Below, in pieces: positions 7,831-15,386 of a DNA stretch of 23,973 bases. The notes under the pieces were generated by a model. It saw only the letters and a list, made by a program, of their open reading frames with translations, did no database searches and was not told the DNA's origin. Where the stretch lies: the NCBI GenBank assembly GCA_913020625.1, contig CAJVZX010000002.1:1-23973 (forward strand), written 5' to 3'. This stretch comes from an uncultured Pelagibacterales bacterium. Lineage in GTDB: Bacteria; Pseudomonadota; Alphaproteobacteria; Pelagibacterales; Pelagibacteraceae. The first letter of the stretch is position 1, and each line of letters opens with the position of its first letter. The position numbers were made by a program, and so were the translations under genes.

Positions 7831-7863
7831 TGTAGTAATTTTATGTTATATGAAAACTAATTT

Positions 7864-7937
7864 TGGGGTGTAGCCAAGCGGTAAGGCAGTGGTTTTTGGT
7901 ACCACCATCCTAGGTTCGAATCCTAGCACCCCAGCCA
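7864..7937 (+). tRNA. trnQ-UUG: tRNA-Gln (anticodon UUG), CCA encoded
   Basis: Complete cloverleaf. The acceptor strand TGGGGTG (7864-7870) pairs with CACCCCA (7927-7933), followed by discriminator G7934 and encoded CCA (7935-7937). The D arm is GCC-AAGCGGTAA-GGC, the anticodon stem GTGGT/ACCAC encloses loop TTTTGGT with anticodon TTG at 7896-7898, and the T arm is CTAGG-TTCGAAT-CCTAG. It closely matches bacterial tRNA-Gln, including the weak first base T of the acceptor stem. The ATG of the CCA-adding enzyme gene lies only 3 nt after the encoded CCA. I could not place a convincing promoter in the 33-bp gap behind ispE. Confidence 0.97.
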
Positions 7938-7940
7938 AAT

Positions 7941-9230
7941 ATGATAAAAAAAATTCAATCATTATTTTCTGGATTTCAAAAAGATAATATAATTAGGCTA
8001 AGTGTTAAAAATTTGGATGATCTAAAATATTTTAATACTGCTAAACAAATATTTATATGTTTTCAAAATCAAAATTATAAGCTCAAGTTAGTTGGTGGTT
8101 GCGTAAGAAAATTAATAACCGAAGAGAAAATTGATGATATGGATATTGCAATCAACATTGAACCAGAGAAAATTAAAAAAGTTTTAGTAGAGCAAAAAAT
8201 AAAATTTGTTGAAACAGGAATTACGCATGGAACTATCACAGTTCTAATCAATGATTTTAAATTTGAAATTACTTCTTTAAGAAAAGATCTAAGTACCGAT
8301 GGAAGACATGCAAAAGTTGAATTTACTTCCAATTGGGAACAAGATGCTCAAAGAAGAGATTTTACGATCAATGCTATTTATTCTGATATTAGTGGAGAAG
8401 TTTATGATCCTCTTAATGGTATTGAAGATTTGAAGAATGGAATTATCAAATTTATTGGCGATCCGAATCAAAGAATTCAAGAAGATTATCTTAGAATATT
8501 AAGATATTTAAGATTTTATACTCAATATAATAAAAATAAATTTCATGATGAAATTGCTATTAAAGCCATAAAAAGAAATTTAGATGGACTAGCAAAAATA
8601 TCAAAGGAAAGAATATTAGAGGAATTATTTAAAATGATGAAATTAAATAATTTTTCTAAATTATTTGAAGATGAATTTTGTAGATTTATTATTTTATCAA
8701 TACTTCCTCAATTACGTAATTATAATCGAATTAAAATATTAAATAAAATTTCATATAAAATAAAGAAACAAATTGATAAAATACTATTATTATCAATTTT
8801 AATTGTTGATGAGACAGATAACTGTAATTTTTTTCTTTATAAGTATCAATTGTCTAATGAAGATAAAAAGAGAATTTTATTTATAAAAAATAGTTTTAAA
8901 AATTATTCTAAACAATATTTATATTCCAAAAAAAATTTATTAAAATTAACTTATTTGTCAGATAAATCGTCAGTTATAGAATTATTAATTTTCTTAATTT
9001 TTGTTAATCCAAAAAAAATATCTAATATTGAAAATTTAATTGATTATATTAAAGAAAAAACAATACCTGAATTTCCAATAAATGCTAAATTTTTAAAAGA
9101 AGAATTCAATTTTTTAGAAGGTAAACAGCTTGGTGATGCTTTAAAAAAATTAGAAAAACAGTGGATAGATAATGGTTTTAAAATTGATAAAGGAAATGTT
9201 AAATCTCTTCTTAATTTAAAAAAAATTTAG
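7941..9230 (+). CDS. cca: CCA tRNA nucleotidyltransferase / poly(A) polymerase family
   Basis: 429-residue class II nucleotidyltransferase. The active-site head is LVGGCVRKLI followed by the metal-binding acids in DDMDIAIN (D66, D68). The nucleotide-recognition block QRRDFTINAIYSD is at about 137-149, and the RNA-binding neck RIQEDYLRILRYLRFYTQY follows. No HD phosphohydrolase domain is visible. The enzyme repairs or adds the CCA end of tRNAs. The usual Asp of GGxVRD is Lys (K57) here, a small deviation. The second half is diverged and Lys/Asn/Ile-rich, as usual for this family's tail. The start codon is 3 nt after the tRNA-Gln CCA, so there is no room for a Shine-Dalgarno outside the tRNA; no better downstream ATG exists before the catalytic motif. 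The stop interlocks with that of convergent greA in a 4-bp TTAG. Confidence 0.93.
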   Translation: MIKKIQSLFSGFQKDNIIRLSVKNLDDLKYFNTAKQIFICFQNQNYKLKLVGGCVRKLITEEKIDDMDIAINIEPEKIKKVLVEQKIKFVETGITHGTITVLINDFKFEITSLRKDLSTDGRHAKVEFTSNWEQDAQRRDFTINAIYSDISGEVYDPLNGIEDLKNGIIKFIGDPNQRIQEDYLRILRYLRFYTQYNKNKFHDEIAIKAIKRNLDGLAKISKERILEELFKMMKLNNFSKLFEDEFCRFIILSILPQLRNYNRIKILNKISYKIKKQIDKILLLSILIVDETDNCNFFLYKYQLSNEDKKRILFIKNSFKNYSKQYLYSKKNLLKLTYLSDKSSVIELLIFLIFVNPKKISNIENLIDYIKEKTIPEFPINAKFLKEEFNFLEGKQLGDALKKLEKQWIDNGFKIDKGNVKSLLNLKKI

Positions 9231-9703
9231 ACATATTTTACACTTTTAACTTCATAAATTTTTTTACCAGCAGGTGTTTGAATTTCAACTATATTATTTA
9301 GATTTTTTCCAATTAATCCTTTTCCTATTGGAGATTTAAAATAAATTAATTTTTTTTTAATATCAGCTTCATCTTTTCCTACAATTTTATAAGTTTTTTT
9401 TTCGTTAGTTTCAGTATTTAATAATTCAATAGTAGAACCAAAAATAATTTTTCCTGAATTTGATAATTTTGTAACATCAATTATATTTGCTCTTGCTATA
9501 ACATCATTTATTTCTTGTATTCTTCCTTCGGAATGTGATTGTAGTTCCTTTGCAGCATGATATTCAGCATTTTCTTTTAGGTCCCCATGTGATCTTGCCT
9601 CAGCAATAGCAGAAATTATTTCATGTCTTTTAACATTTTTAAGATAGTCTAATTCCTCTTTCAATTTTTCTAGACCTTTAATTGTAATTGGTTCTTTTTC
9701 CAT
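9227..9703 (-). CDS. greA: Transcription elongation factor GreA
   Basis: 158-residue factor that enters the RNA polymerase secondary channel and stimulates cleavage of backtracked transcripts. The N-terminal coiled coil (about residues 1-75) carries the acidic tip AEARSHGDLKENAEYHAAKE, whose Asp-Leu-x-Glu-Asn-Ala-Glu-Tyr is the functional signature. The C-terminal FKBP-like domain contains the IVGKDEADIKK and SPIGKGLIGK blocks. Length is exactly typical. It begins 1 bp after the hemF stop, so trmL-hemF-greA is probably an operon. Its own stop overlaps that of cca. Confidence 0.97.
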   Translation of the reverse strand: MEKEPITIKGLEKLKEELDYLKNVKRHEIISAIAEARSHGDLKENAEYHAAKELQSHSEGRIQEINDVIARANIIDVTKLSNSGKIIFGSTIELLNTETNEKKTYKIVGKDEADIKKKLIYFKSPIGKGLIGKNLNNIVEIQTPAGKKIYEVKSVKYV

Positions 9704-9704
9704 C

Positions 9705-10514
9705 TTATTTCCATTTTGCCACTGGGGGCATTGACATTAATATTGCTTCAGGGTTACCACCACTATTTAATCCAAATTTTGTGCCACGATCATACATTAA
9801 ATTAAATTCAGTATATCTACCTCGTTTTAGTAATTGAATTTCTTTTTCTTTTTTTGTCCATTTTTTAAACATTTTTTTTTTTGCAATTTCTTTTATCAAA
9901 TATGTAAATGTATTTCCCACATCTTTAATGAACGAAAAATCTTTTTTCCAATTATCCATCTTATAATCAAAAAAGATGCCTCCTATGCCACGCAACTCTT
10001 TTCTATGAGCTAAATAGAAGTATTCATCACAATTTTTTTTATATTTTATATAATATTTTTTATTATGAAGATTACACATTTTTTTTATTTCATTATGAAA
10101 ATTTTTTTTTTCTTTATTGTCTACAAGACAAGGTGTTATATCGATACCACCACCAAACCAACTTTTCTGTGTACTAATAAACCTGGTATTAAAATGCATT
10201 GCAGGGACTTTAGGATTTCTTGGATGCAATACTACAGAAATTCCTGAAGACCAAAAATTAGTATTATTTTTTGTTCCTGGAATTTTTTTTGCAAATTCTT
10301 TAGGAAATTTACCTATTACATTTGAAAAGGCTACACCGCCTTTTTCAATTACTTTGCCTTTTATAGTTCTAAACTCTCCATGTTTCCATTTATTTTTTAT
10401 AAATTTTATATTAGAACCATATTCTTTTTCTAAGTTTTCAACCTCAAGACAAATGATGTCTTGTAAAATAGAAAACCAATATTTTGCCAATTGTTGTTTT
10501 ATTTTTATTTCCAT
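9705..10514 (-). CDS. hemF: Oxygen-dependent coproporphyrinogen III oxidase
   Basis: 269-residue aerobic HemF, which decarboxylates coproporphyrinogen III to protoporphyrinogen IX in haem synthesis. Conserved blocks in order: GGVAFSNVIG, LHPRNPKVPAMHFNTRF, WFGGGIDITPCL, CDEYFYLAHRKELRGIGGIFFDY, and GRYTEFNLMYDRGTKFGLNSGGNPEAILMSMPP (key residues named, motif split between positions 9716 and 9825). It is shorter than E. coli HemF (299 residues), with the N-terminal and central insertions trimmed, which fits a streamlined genome. It lies between trmL (4-bp gap) and greA (1-bp gap). Haem produced here is needed for the bc1 complex encoded next door, although conservation of this order does not prove coregulation. 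Confidence 0.95.
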   Translation of the reverse strand: MEIKIKQQLAKYWFSILQDIICLEVENLEKEYGSNIKFIKNKWKHGEFRTIKGKVIEKGGVAFSNVIGKFPKEFAKKIPGTKNNTNFWSSGISVVLHPRNPKVPAMHFNTRFISTQKSWFGGGIDITPCLVDNKEKKNFHNEIKKMCNLHNKKYYIKYKKNCDEYFYLAHRKELRGIGGIFFDYKMDNWKKDFSFIKDVGNTFTYLIKEIAKKKMFKKWTKKEKEIQLLKRGRYTEFNLMYDRGTKFGLNSGGNPEAILMSMPPVAKWK

Positions 10515-10518
10515 ATTT

Positions 10519-10998
10519 TTATAAATTAGAAGTTTGTCTTAGAGCTTCTGATAAAGTTATTGCCACACTAGAAACTATGTTTAATGATCTGGTATTTTTT
10601 TGAATTGGAATAATTAATTTTTGGTCTACAATTTGATGTATTTTTTCTGGCACTCCCTTACTTTCTCTACCGAATAAAATTGTATCATTATTGCTGAACT
10701 TAAATTTATGATAATGAGTTTTTGCTTTTGTAGTCATCAAAATAATTCTTTCACTTTTTTTATTATTAATAAATTCTTGAAAACTTTTATGTGATTTAAT
10801 TTCACAATTATTTATATAATCCATACACACACGTTTAAATCTTTTATCATCCATAACAAATCCACACGGTTGGATTATATCAAGACGTGTATTAAAACAG
10901 GCACATAAACGTATTATCGCAGCAGTGTTTTGAGGTATATCAGGCTGATAAAGTGCAATTTTTAAGTGATTATTAATACTTTTAGCTGACTGTGTCAT
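10519..10998 (-). CDS. trmL: tRNA (cytidine(34)-2'-O)-methyltransferase TrmL
   Basis: 159-residue SPOUT-class methyltransferase that 2'-O-methylates the wobble base of tRNA-Leu isoacceptors. The N-terminal strand-helix IALYQPDIPQNTAAIIRLCA is typical of TrmL. The trefoil-knot SAM-binding elements are LFGRESKGVP and LIIPIQKNTRSLNIVSSVA, with the Asn of SLN-x-x-S conserved. Length matches E. coli TrmL (157). It heads the minus-strand group trmL-hemF-greA and is divergent from petABC across a 94-bp gap, an arrangement seen in many alphaproteobacteria. Confidence 0.93.
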   Translation of the reverse strand: MTQSAKSINNHLKIALYQPDIPQNTAAIIRLCACFNTRLDIIQPCGFVMDDKRFKRVCMDYINNCEIKSHKSFQEFINNKKSERIILMTTKAKTHYHKFKFSNNDTILFGRESKGVPEKIHQIVDQKLIIPIQKNTRSLNIVSSVAITLSEALRQTSNL

Positions 10999-11092
10999 TC
11001 TATCAATAGAAAAAAATTTGTTTGTCTTTAGGATAGATCATATTACATAGTTTTATAAGTAATAAAATTTATAAATATAATATTAAGGAATA
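10999..11092. promoter_or_regulatory. Divergent intergenic region trmL / petABC
   Basis: 94-bp gap that must hold the promoters for petABC (plus) and trmL-hemF-greA (minus), since both genes start here and their upstream neighbours read away. It is the longest non-coding stretch in the window. It contains TTGTCT at 11022-11027 and TATAAG at 11054-11059, but their spacing is too long for a standard sigma-70 promoter, so I do not assign boxes. Just before petA is AAGGA at 11085-11089, a plausible ribosome-binding site. No GANTC site or strong dyad was found. Confidence 0.45.
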
Positions 11093-11695
11093 ATGAGCTC
11101 ATCTTATTTAATTTTGACTACAATAATCATTTTTTTGTTAATTTTTTTGTACATTTCTTGGATTTTTATTTCTAATGAAATTGAGAATAAAAAGGAAACT
11201 GGAGAGAGAAGAGATTTTTTATATACAGCATCATATGCTTTAGGTGCTGTTGGTTTAGGAGCGGCTGTTTGGCCGCTAGTAGATCAAATGAATCCAGATG
11301 CTTCTGTAAAAGCTCTTTCAACAACAGAAGTTGATATAAGTAATATTGATGTTGGGAAAAGTATTACAGTTTTATGGAGAGGCAAACCTGTTTTTATAAG
11401 AAGAAGAACCCAGGAGGAGATAATAGAATCACAAAATACAAAACTCACTGAACTAAAGGATCCTCAAAAAGATCAAGATAGAGTGAAAAAACCCGAATGG
11501 TTAGTTATGTTGGGAGTTTGCACTCATTTAGGATGTGTCCCTTTAGGAGGCAAAGGAGATTATAAAGGATGGTTTTGTCCTTGCCACGGATCTCATTATG
11601 ACAAATCAGGAAGAATTAGAAAAGGTCCTGCACCAACCAATCTTCCAATACCTAAATATGAATTTGTTGATAACAACACAATTAAAATTGGATAA
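11093..11695 (+). CDS. petA: Ubiquinol-cytochrome c reductase Rieske iron-sulfur subunit, with extra N-terminal hydrophobic segment
   Basis: 200-residue Rieske subunit of the bc1 complex. The 2Fe-2S ligands are in box I, CTHLGC (C143, H145, C148), and box II, CPCHGSH (C162, C164, H165), giving the usual Cys2His2 cluster plus the stabilising disulfide. A Tat-type motif GERRDFLY (R39-R40) precedes the membrane anchor at about 43-64. Unusually, the Tat motif is not at the N-terminus: a further hydrophobic stretch (about residues 5-27) precedes it. The ATG at 11093 has AAGGA just upstream and an in-frame stop directly before it (11084-11086). No in-frame ATG, GTG or TTG lies between the hydrophobic stretch and the Tat motif, so the extension seems genuine. 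First gene of petABC, 7 bp before petB. Confidence 0.95.
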   Translation: MSSSYLILTTIIIFLLIFLYISWIFISNEIENKKETGERRDFLYTASYALGAVGLGAAVWPLVDQMNPDASVKALSTTEVDISNIDVGKSITVLWRGKPVFIRRRTQEEIIESQNTKLTELKDPQKDQDRVKKPEWLVMLGVCTHLGCVPLGGKGDYKGWFCPCHGSHYDKSGRIRKGPAPTNLPIPKYEFVDNNTIKIG

Positions 11696-11702
11696 CTAAA
11701 TC

Positions 11703-12977
11703 ATGAGTGAAGAAAAATACATACCAAAATCAAAAATTGGACAATGGTTTGATAGTAGACTCCCATTATTATCATTAATGCATCATCTTAGAGATTATCC
11801 AACTCCAAAAAATTTAAATTATTGGTGGACTTTTGGGGCTATACTTACTTTTTGTTTAATCGCTCAAATTATTACTGGTTTAGTATTAGCAATGCACTAC
11901 GTAGCACATGCCGATCTTGCTTTTGAAAGTGTTGAACATATCATGAGAAATGTAAACTATGGATGGTTAATAAGATATTTTCATGCAAATGGTTCTTCAA
12001 TGTTTTTTTTAGCGGTTTACATACATATTTTTAGAGCATTATTTTACGGATCATACAAATCTCCAAGAGAAATGATTTGGATTTTAGGAATGTTAATTTA
12101 CATACTAATGATGGCAACAGCCTTTATGGGTTACGTTTTGCCCTGGGGACAAATGAGTTTTTGGGCAGCCACAGTTATAACAAATTTATTTAGCGCGATA
12201 CCTTTTATTGGAGAAAGTATTGTTACGTGGCTTTGGGGAGGTTACTCAGTAGATAGCCCTATGTTAACAAGATTTTATAGTTTGCATTATTTGTTGCCTT
12301 TTTTAATTTTTGCACTAGTAATTTTGCATATATGGGCACTTCATATTCCTGGAAATAATAATCCAGTAGGAATTGATATTAAACAACCATCAAAGGATAC
12401 AGTTCCGTTTAGCCCCTACATTGCTGTTAAAGATTTATATGCTTTAATAATTTTTTTAATTATTACTGCAGGTTTTGTTTTTTTTGCTCCAAATATACTT
12501 AGTCATCCTGATAACTACATTAAAGCAAATCCACTGGTTACACCTACACATATAGTACCAGAATGGTATTTGCTCCCCTTTTATGCAATTTTAAGAGCTG
12601 TTCCCAGTAAATTAGGTGGCGTTATTGTGATGTTTGCTTCTTTATTTATATTAATGTTTTTGCCTTGGTTAGATACTTCCAAAGTTAGATCTGCAGTATT
12701 TAAACCTTTATCTAAATTATTTTTTTGGGTATTAGTGATTGATGTTGTTATTCTTGGCTATATAGGAGCTAATCCACCAGAAGGCTTATATTTACTGATA
12801 GGTAGGGTTGCAACAATTTATTATTTTCTCCACTTTATTTTAGTTTTGCCAGTATTGGGTTACAAAGAAAAGACCATTCCATTGCCAATAAGTATTTCAG
12901 ATCCTGTTCTAGGTGGACAACCCAATATATCTACAACAAGATCAAGAGAGGATATCAAAGAAAAACAACATGATTAA
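11703..12977 (+). CDS. petB: Ubiquinol-cytochrome c reductase cytochrome b subunit
   Basis: 424-residue integral membrane subunit carrying the two b haems and both quinone sites. The first helix follows the N-terminal HHLRDYPTPKNLNYWW. Haem-ligand histidines lie in the helix-B region (LAMHYVAHAD) and helix-D region (SLHYLLPF...VILHIWALHIPG). RYFHANGSSMFFLAVYIHIFR contributes further conserved His/Arg residues (position 11972 onward). The quinol-oxidation signature PEWY is present at about residue 284. About eight to nine hydrophobic helices and a normal length are seen, with a charged C-terminal tail. It is 7 bp after petA and overlaps petC by 8 bp, so the three subunits are translated from one message. 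Confidence 0.97.
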   Translation: MSEEKYIPKSKIGQWFDSRLPLLSLMHHLRDYPTPKNLNYWWTFGAILTFCLIAQIITGLVLAMHYVAHADLAFESVEHIMRNVNYGWLIRYFHANGSSMFFLAVYIHIFRALFYGSYKSPREMIWILGMLIYILMMATAFMGYVLPWGQMSFWAATVITNLFSAIPFIGESIVTWLWGGYSVDSPMLTRFYSLHYLLPFLIFALVILHIWALHIPGNNNPVGIDIKQPSKDTVPFSPYIAVKDLYALIIFLIITAGFVFFAPNILSHPDNYIKANPLVTPTHIVPEWYLLPFYAILRAVPSKLGGVIVMFASLFILMFLPWLDTSKVRSAVFKPLSKLFFWVLVIDVVILGYIGANPPEGLYLLIGRVATIYYFLHFILVLPVLGYKEKTIPLPISISDPVLGGQPNISTTRSREDIKEKQHD

Positions 12978-13749
12978 TAAACTAAAAATTTTTTTTGTTA
13001 TACTTATATTTCTTTTTTCATCAGGTCTTAAAGCCTCAGAGAAAAAAACACCTTTTATAGATACAAATTGGAATTTTAAAGGCATATTCGGTAAATTTGA
13101 TAGAGGAGAATTAAGAAGAGGTTACCAAGTTTACTCAGAAGTATGTTCTGGTTGTCATTCCATTTCGCAACTAAGTTACAGAAACTTATATGAAAAAGGT
13201 GGTCCCGAATTTTCCATCGAAAATGTAAAACAAATTGCAGCAAGCTTTGATGTGTTGGATGGGCCAAATTCTGATGGAGAAATGTTTACAAGACCTGGGC
13301 GATTACCAGATAAATTTGTTGATCCTTATCCAAATATAGAAAGCGCCATAGCTGCAAATGGTGGCGCTTATCCTCCGGACATGTCAGTTTTAGCTAAAGC
13401 AAGAAAAGATGGTCCAGCATATATATATTCATTGCTTCAAGGATATGTAGAACCTCCCAAAGGATATGAATTGGATGAAGGTGTTTACTACAATAAATAT
13501 ATGGATGGAAATCAAATTAAAATGCCCAATGTACTTTTTGACGATCTTGTAGAGTATGAAGATGGAACAAAAGCAACAACTGAACAAATGGCAAAAGATG
13601 TATCAAATTTTCTTATGTGGGCTGCCGAGCCAAACCTTGAGGAAAGACATAAATTAGGATTTAGAGTGATTTTATATTTAATTATCTTAGCTTTATTAGT
13701 TTATTTCAGTATGAACAGACTTTGGTCACGTATTGAATCTAAAAAGTAA
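12970..13749 (+). CDS. petC: Ubiquinol-cytochrome c reductase cytochrome c1
   Basis: 259-residue c-type cytochrome that passes electrons from the Rieske centre to soluble cytochrome c. It has a Sec signal peptide (MINKLKIFFVILIFLFSSGLKA), a covalent haem site CSGCH (C59, C62, H63), a candidate axial Met in QIKMPNVLFDD (M185), and a C-terminal membrane anchor (about 230-250) ending in positive charge. An in-frame ATG at 12913 would add 19 polar residues overlapping petB and bury the signal peptide, so 12970 is chosen; it overlaps the petB stop by 8 bp. The 3' end overlaps convergent ychF by 24 bp, the largest overlap in the window. Confidence 0.96.
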   Translation: MINKLKIFFVILIFLFSSGLKASEKKTPFIDTNWNFKGIFGKFDRGELRRGYQVYSEVCSGCHSISQLSYRNLYEKGGPEFSIENVKQIAASFDVLDGPNSDGEMFTRPGRLPDKFVDPYPNIESAIAANGGAYPPDMSVLAKARKDGPAYIYSLLQGYVEPPKGYELDEGVYYNKYMDGNQIKMPNVLFDDLVEYEDGTKATTEQMAKDVSNFLMWAAEPNLEERHKLGFRVILYLIILALLVYFSMNRLWSRIESKK

Positions 13750-14799
13750 AATATCTCCATCTTTTACAATATAATCCTTACCTTCCAATCTTAATTTTCC
13801 AAGACTCTTTGCCTGACTAATTCCATTATAGTTTATAAAATCTTTATAAGAAACAGTTTCTGCTTTTATAAAACCTTTTTCAAAATCCGAATGTATTACA
13901 CCGGCAGCTTTTATAGCTGAACAATTTTTTTCAATTGTCCAAGCTCTAGATTCTTCGGGCCCAGAAGTAAAATAAGTTTGAAGTTTCAAAATTTTATATC
14001 CTTTTTGTATTAATAAATCTAAACCAATAGTAGAAATACCAGAATCTTTCATATAGATTTTTTTTTCTTCTTGATTTAGGTCGTTAATTTGATTTTCAAT
14101 TTCAGCAGATACAACTACTATATTTTCCTCACCATATTTTTTAATACACATTTCTATGAATTTATTCCCATTTTTTAAACTTTGTTCATCTACATTACAG
14201 ACATAAATAATTGGTTTAATTGATAAAAGACCAGTTTGATTTAAAATTTTCTGATCAAATTTTTCTCTTAAAATAGATATATTTTTGTTATTATTTATAC
14301 AATCAAAAGCAGTTGTTAAAATTTTGTTTTGTTCTTCATCAAGTAATTTTTTTTTACTTTTTTCTAATCTATTTTGAATTGACTCTAGATCTGCTAAAAG
14401 CATTTCTGTTTCAACTATCTCTATATCTCTTAATGGATCTACAGAATTATTCACATTTTGTATCTTTTCTGATTCAAAACATCTTGTTAAATGGATAATT
14501 GCATCAACCTCTCTTATATGTGACAAGAATTTATTTCCTAAGCCTTCTCCCTTTGAAGCGCCTTTTACCAAACCTGCTATATCAACAAAAGATATATTGG
14601 CATAAATTATTTTTTTTGATTGAGAAATTTTACTTATTTTATCTAATCTTTCGTCAGGAACTGCAACACTACCAATATTTGGATTAATAGTGCAAAAAGG
14701 AAAGTTAGCTGCTTGAGCTTTATTTGAATTAGTTAATGCATTAAATAATGTTGACTTACCAACATTTGGTAAACCAACGATACCACACTTAAAACTCAT
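13726..14799 (-). CDS. ychF: Ribosome-binding ATPase YchF (Obg family)
   Basis: 357-residue P-loop NTPase that binds ribosomes and prefers ATP. G1 is GLPNVGKST (residues 8-16), switch II is the DIAGLVKGASKGEGLGNKFL block, and the base-recognition motif is CNVDE, the NxxE variant that replaces NKxD and gives ATP preference. A coiled-coil arm lies at about 130-180, and the C-terminal TGS-like domain covers about 270-357, including TYFTSGPEESRAWTI. Length matches the family (363 in E. coli). It follows pth by 3 bp, and this pairing (rplY-pth-ychF) is widely conserved. The 3' end overlaps petC on the other strand. Confidence 0.96.
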   Translation of the reverse strand: MSFKCGIVGLPNVGKSTLFNALTNSNKAQAANFPFCTINPNIGSVAVPDERLDKISKISQSKKIIYANISFVDIAGLVKGASKGEGLGNKFLSHIREVDAIIHLTRCFESEKIQNVNNSVDPLRDIEIVETEMLLADLESIQNRLEKSKKKLLDEEQNKILTTAFDCINNNKNISILREKFDQKILNQTGLLSIKPIIYVCNVDEQSLKNGNKFIEMCIKKYGEENIVVVSAEIENQINDLNQEEKKIYMKDSGISTIGLDLLIQKGYKILKLQTYFTSGPEESRAWTIEKNCSAIKAAGVIHSDFEKGFIKAETVSYKDFINYNGISQAKSLGKLRLEGKDYIVKDGDILLFRFNT

Positions 14800-14802
14800 T
14801 AA

Positions 14803-15363
14803 CTATGTTTGATTTACTTTACTTGAAAATAACTCAAGTTTTTTGTCAATTAAAATTGAAATTGATGAAGTAATTTTTTTAATTGTATGAATCATTTTCT
14901 CTTTTTCTTCTTCGTCAAAATTTTTTAATACATGATCAGCAACTTCATCTTTTGAATCAGGTCTTCCGATTCCAATTCTAATTCTTGAATAATCTTTTCC
15001 TATAAATTTATCAATAGATTCTATTCCATTATGACCAGCACTACTACCTGCAAATTTTGCTTTAATTTTTCCAAATTCGATATCTAGATCGTCATGAAAG
15101 ACAAAGACATCTTTTAAGTCTATTTTAAAATATTCAATTAATTCTCTAATCGCCTGTCCAGAATTATTCATAAAAGTTAAAGGCTTTATTGCGTAGACTT
15201 TTTTATCTTCTATTATACCTGTAGTTAAAAGTCCTTTAAATTTAGGTTTTTGTTTTGAAAGGCTAAATTTTTTATTAATAGCATCAATTACCTTGAACCC
15301 AATATTGTGTCTATTATGTTCATTATCAGGACTTGGATTTCCTAAACCTACTAGCAATAACAT
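14803..15363 (-). CDS. pth: Peptidyl-tRNA hydrolase
   Basis: 186-residue enzyme that releases tRNA from drop-off peptidyl-tRNA. The N-terminal signature is LLLVGLGNPSPDNEHNRHNIGF, containing the catalytic His of RHN (about H19). The middle motif TFMNNSGQAI carries the substrate-binding Asn, and FHDDLDIEFGKIK plus SSAGHNGIESI complete the active site. Two positions differ from the E. coli enzyme: NPG reads NPS, and the conserved Tyr three residues later is Asn. Both lie in the loop before the catalytic His, and the remaining active-site residues are intact, so I expect activity. It lies between rplY (23-bp gap) and ychF (3-bp gap) in a minus-strand run. Confidence 0.95.
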   Translation of the reverse strand: MLLLVGLGNPSPDNEHNRHNIGFKVIDAINKKFSLSKQKPKFKGLLTTGIIEDKKVYAIKPLTFMNNSGQAIRELIEYFKIDLKDVFVFHDDLDIEFGKIKAKFAGSSAGHNGIESIDKFIGKDYSRIRIGIGRPDSKDEVADHVLKNFDEEEKEKMIHTIKKITSSISILIDKKLELFSSKVNQT

Positions 15364-15386
15364 TTTAATTTTTAGTTGCTTTCAAT

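Noticed and set aside
7831..7863. Separate tRNA-Gln promoter (TATGTT/TTATAT as -10)
   Set aside because: No -35-like hexamer at proper spacing; A/T-rich -10-like strings are everywhere in this sequence.
10117..10524. 135-codon plus-strand open frame inside hemF
   Set aside because: Antisense shadow of hemF, whose conserved motifs are unmistakable; no ribosome-binding site or domain supports the plus-strand frame.
12913..12969. N-terminal extension of petC from ATG 12913
   Set aside because: It would place polar residues before a clear Sec signal peptide and lies entirely within petB; the ATG at 12970 fits better.
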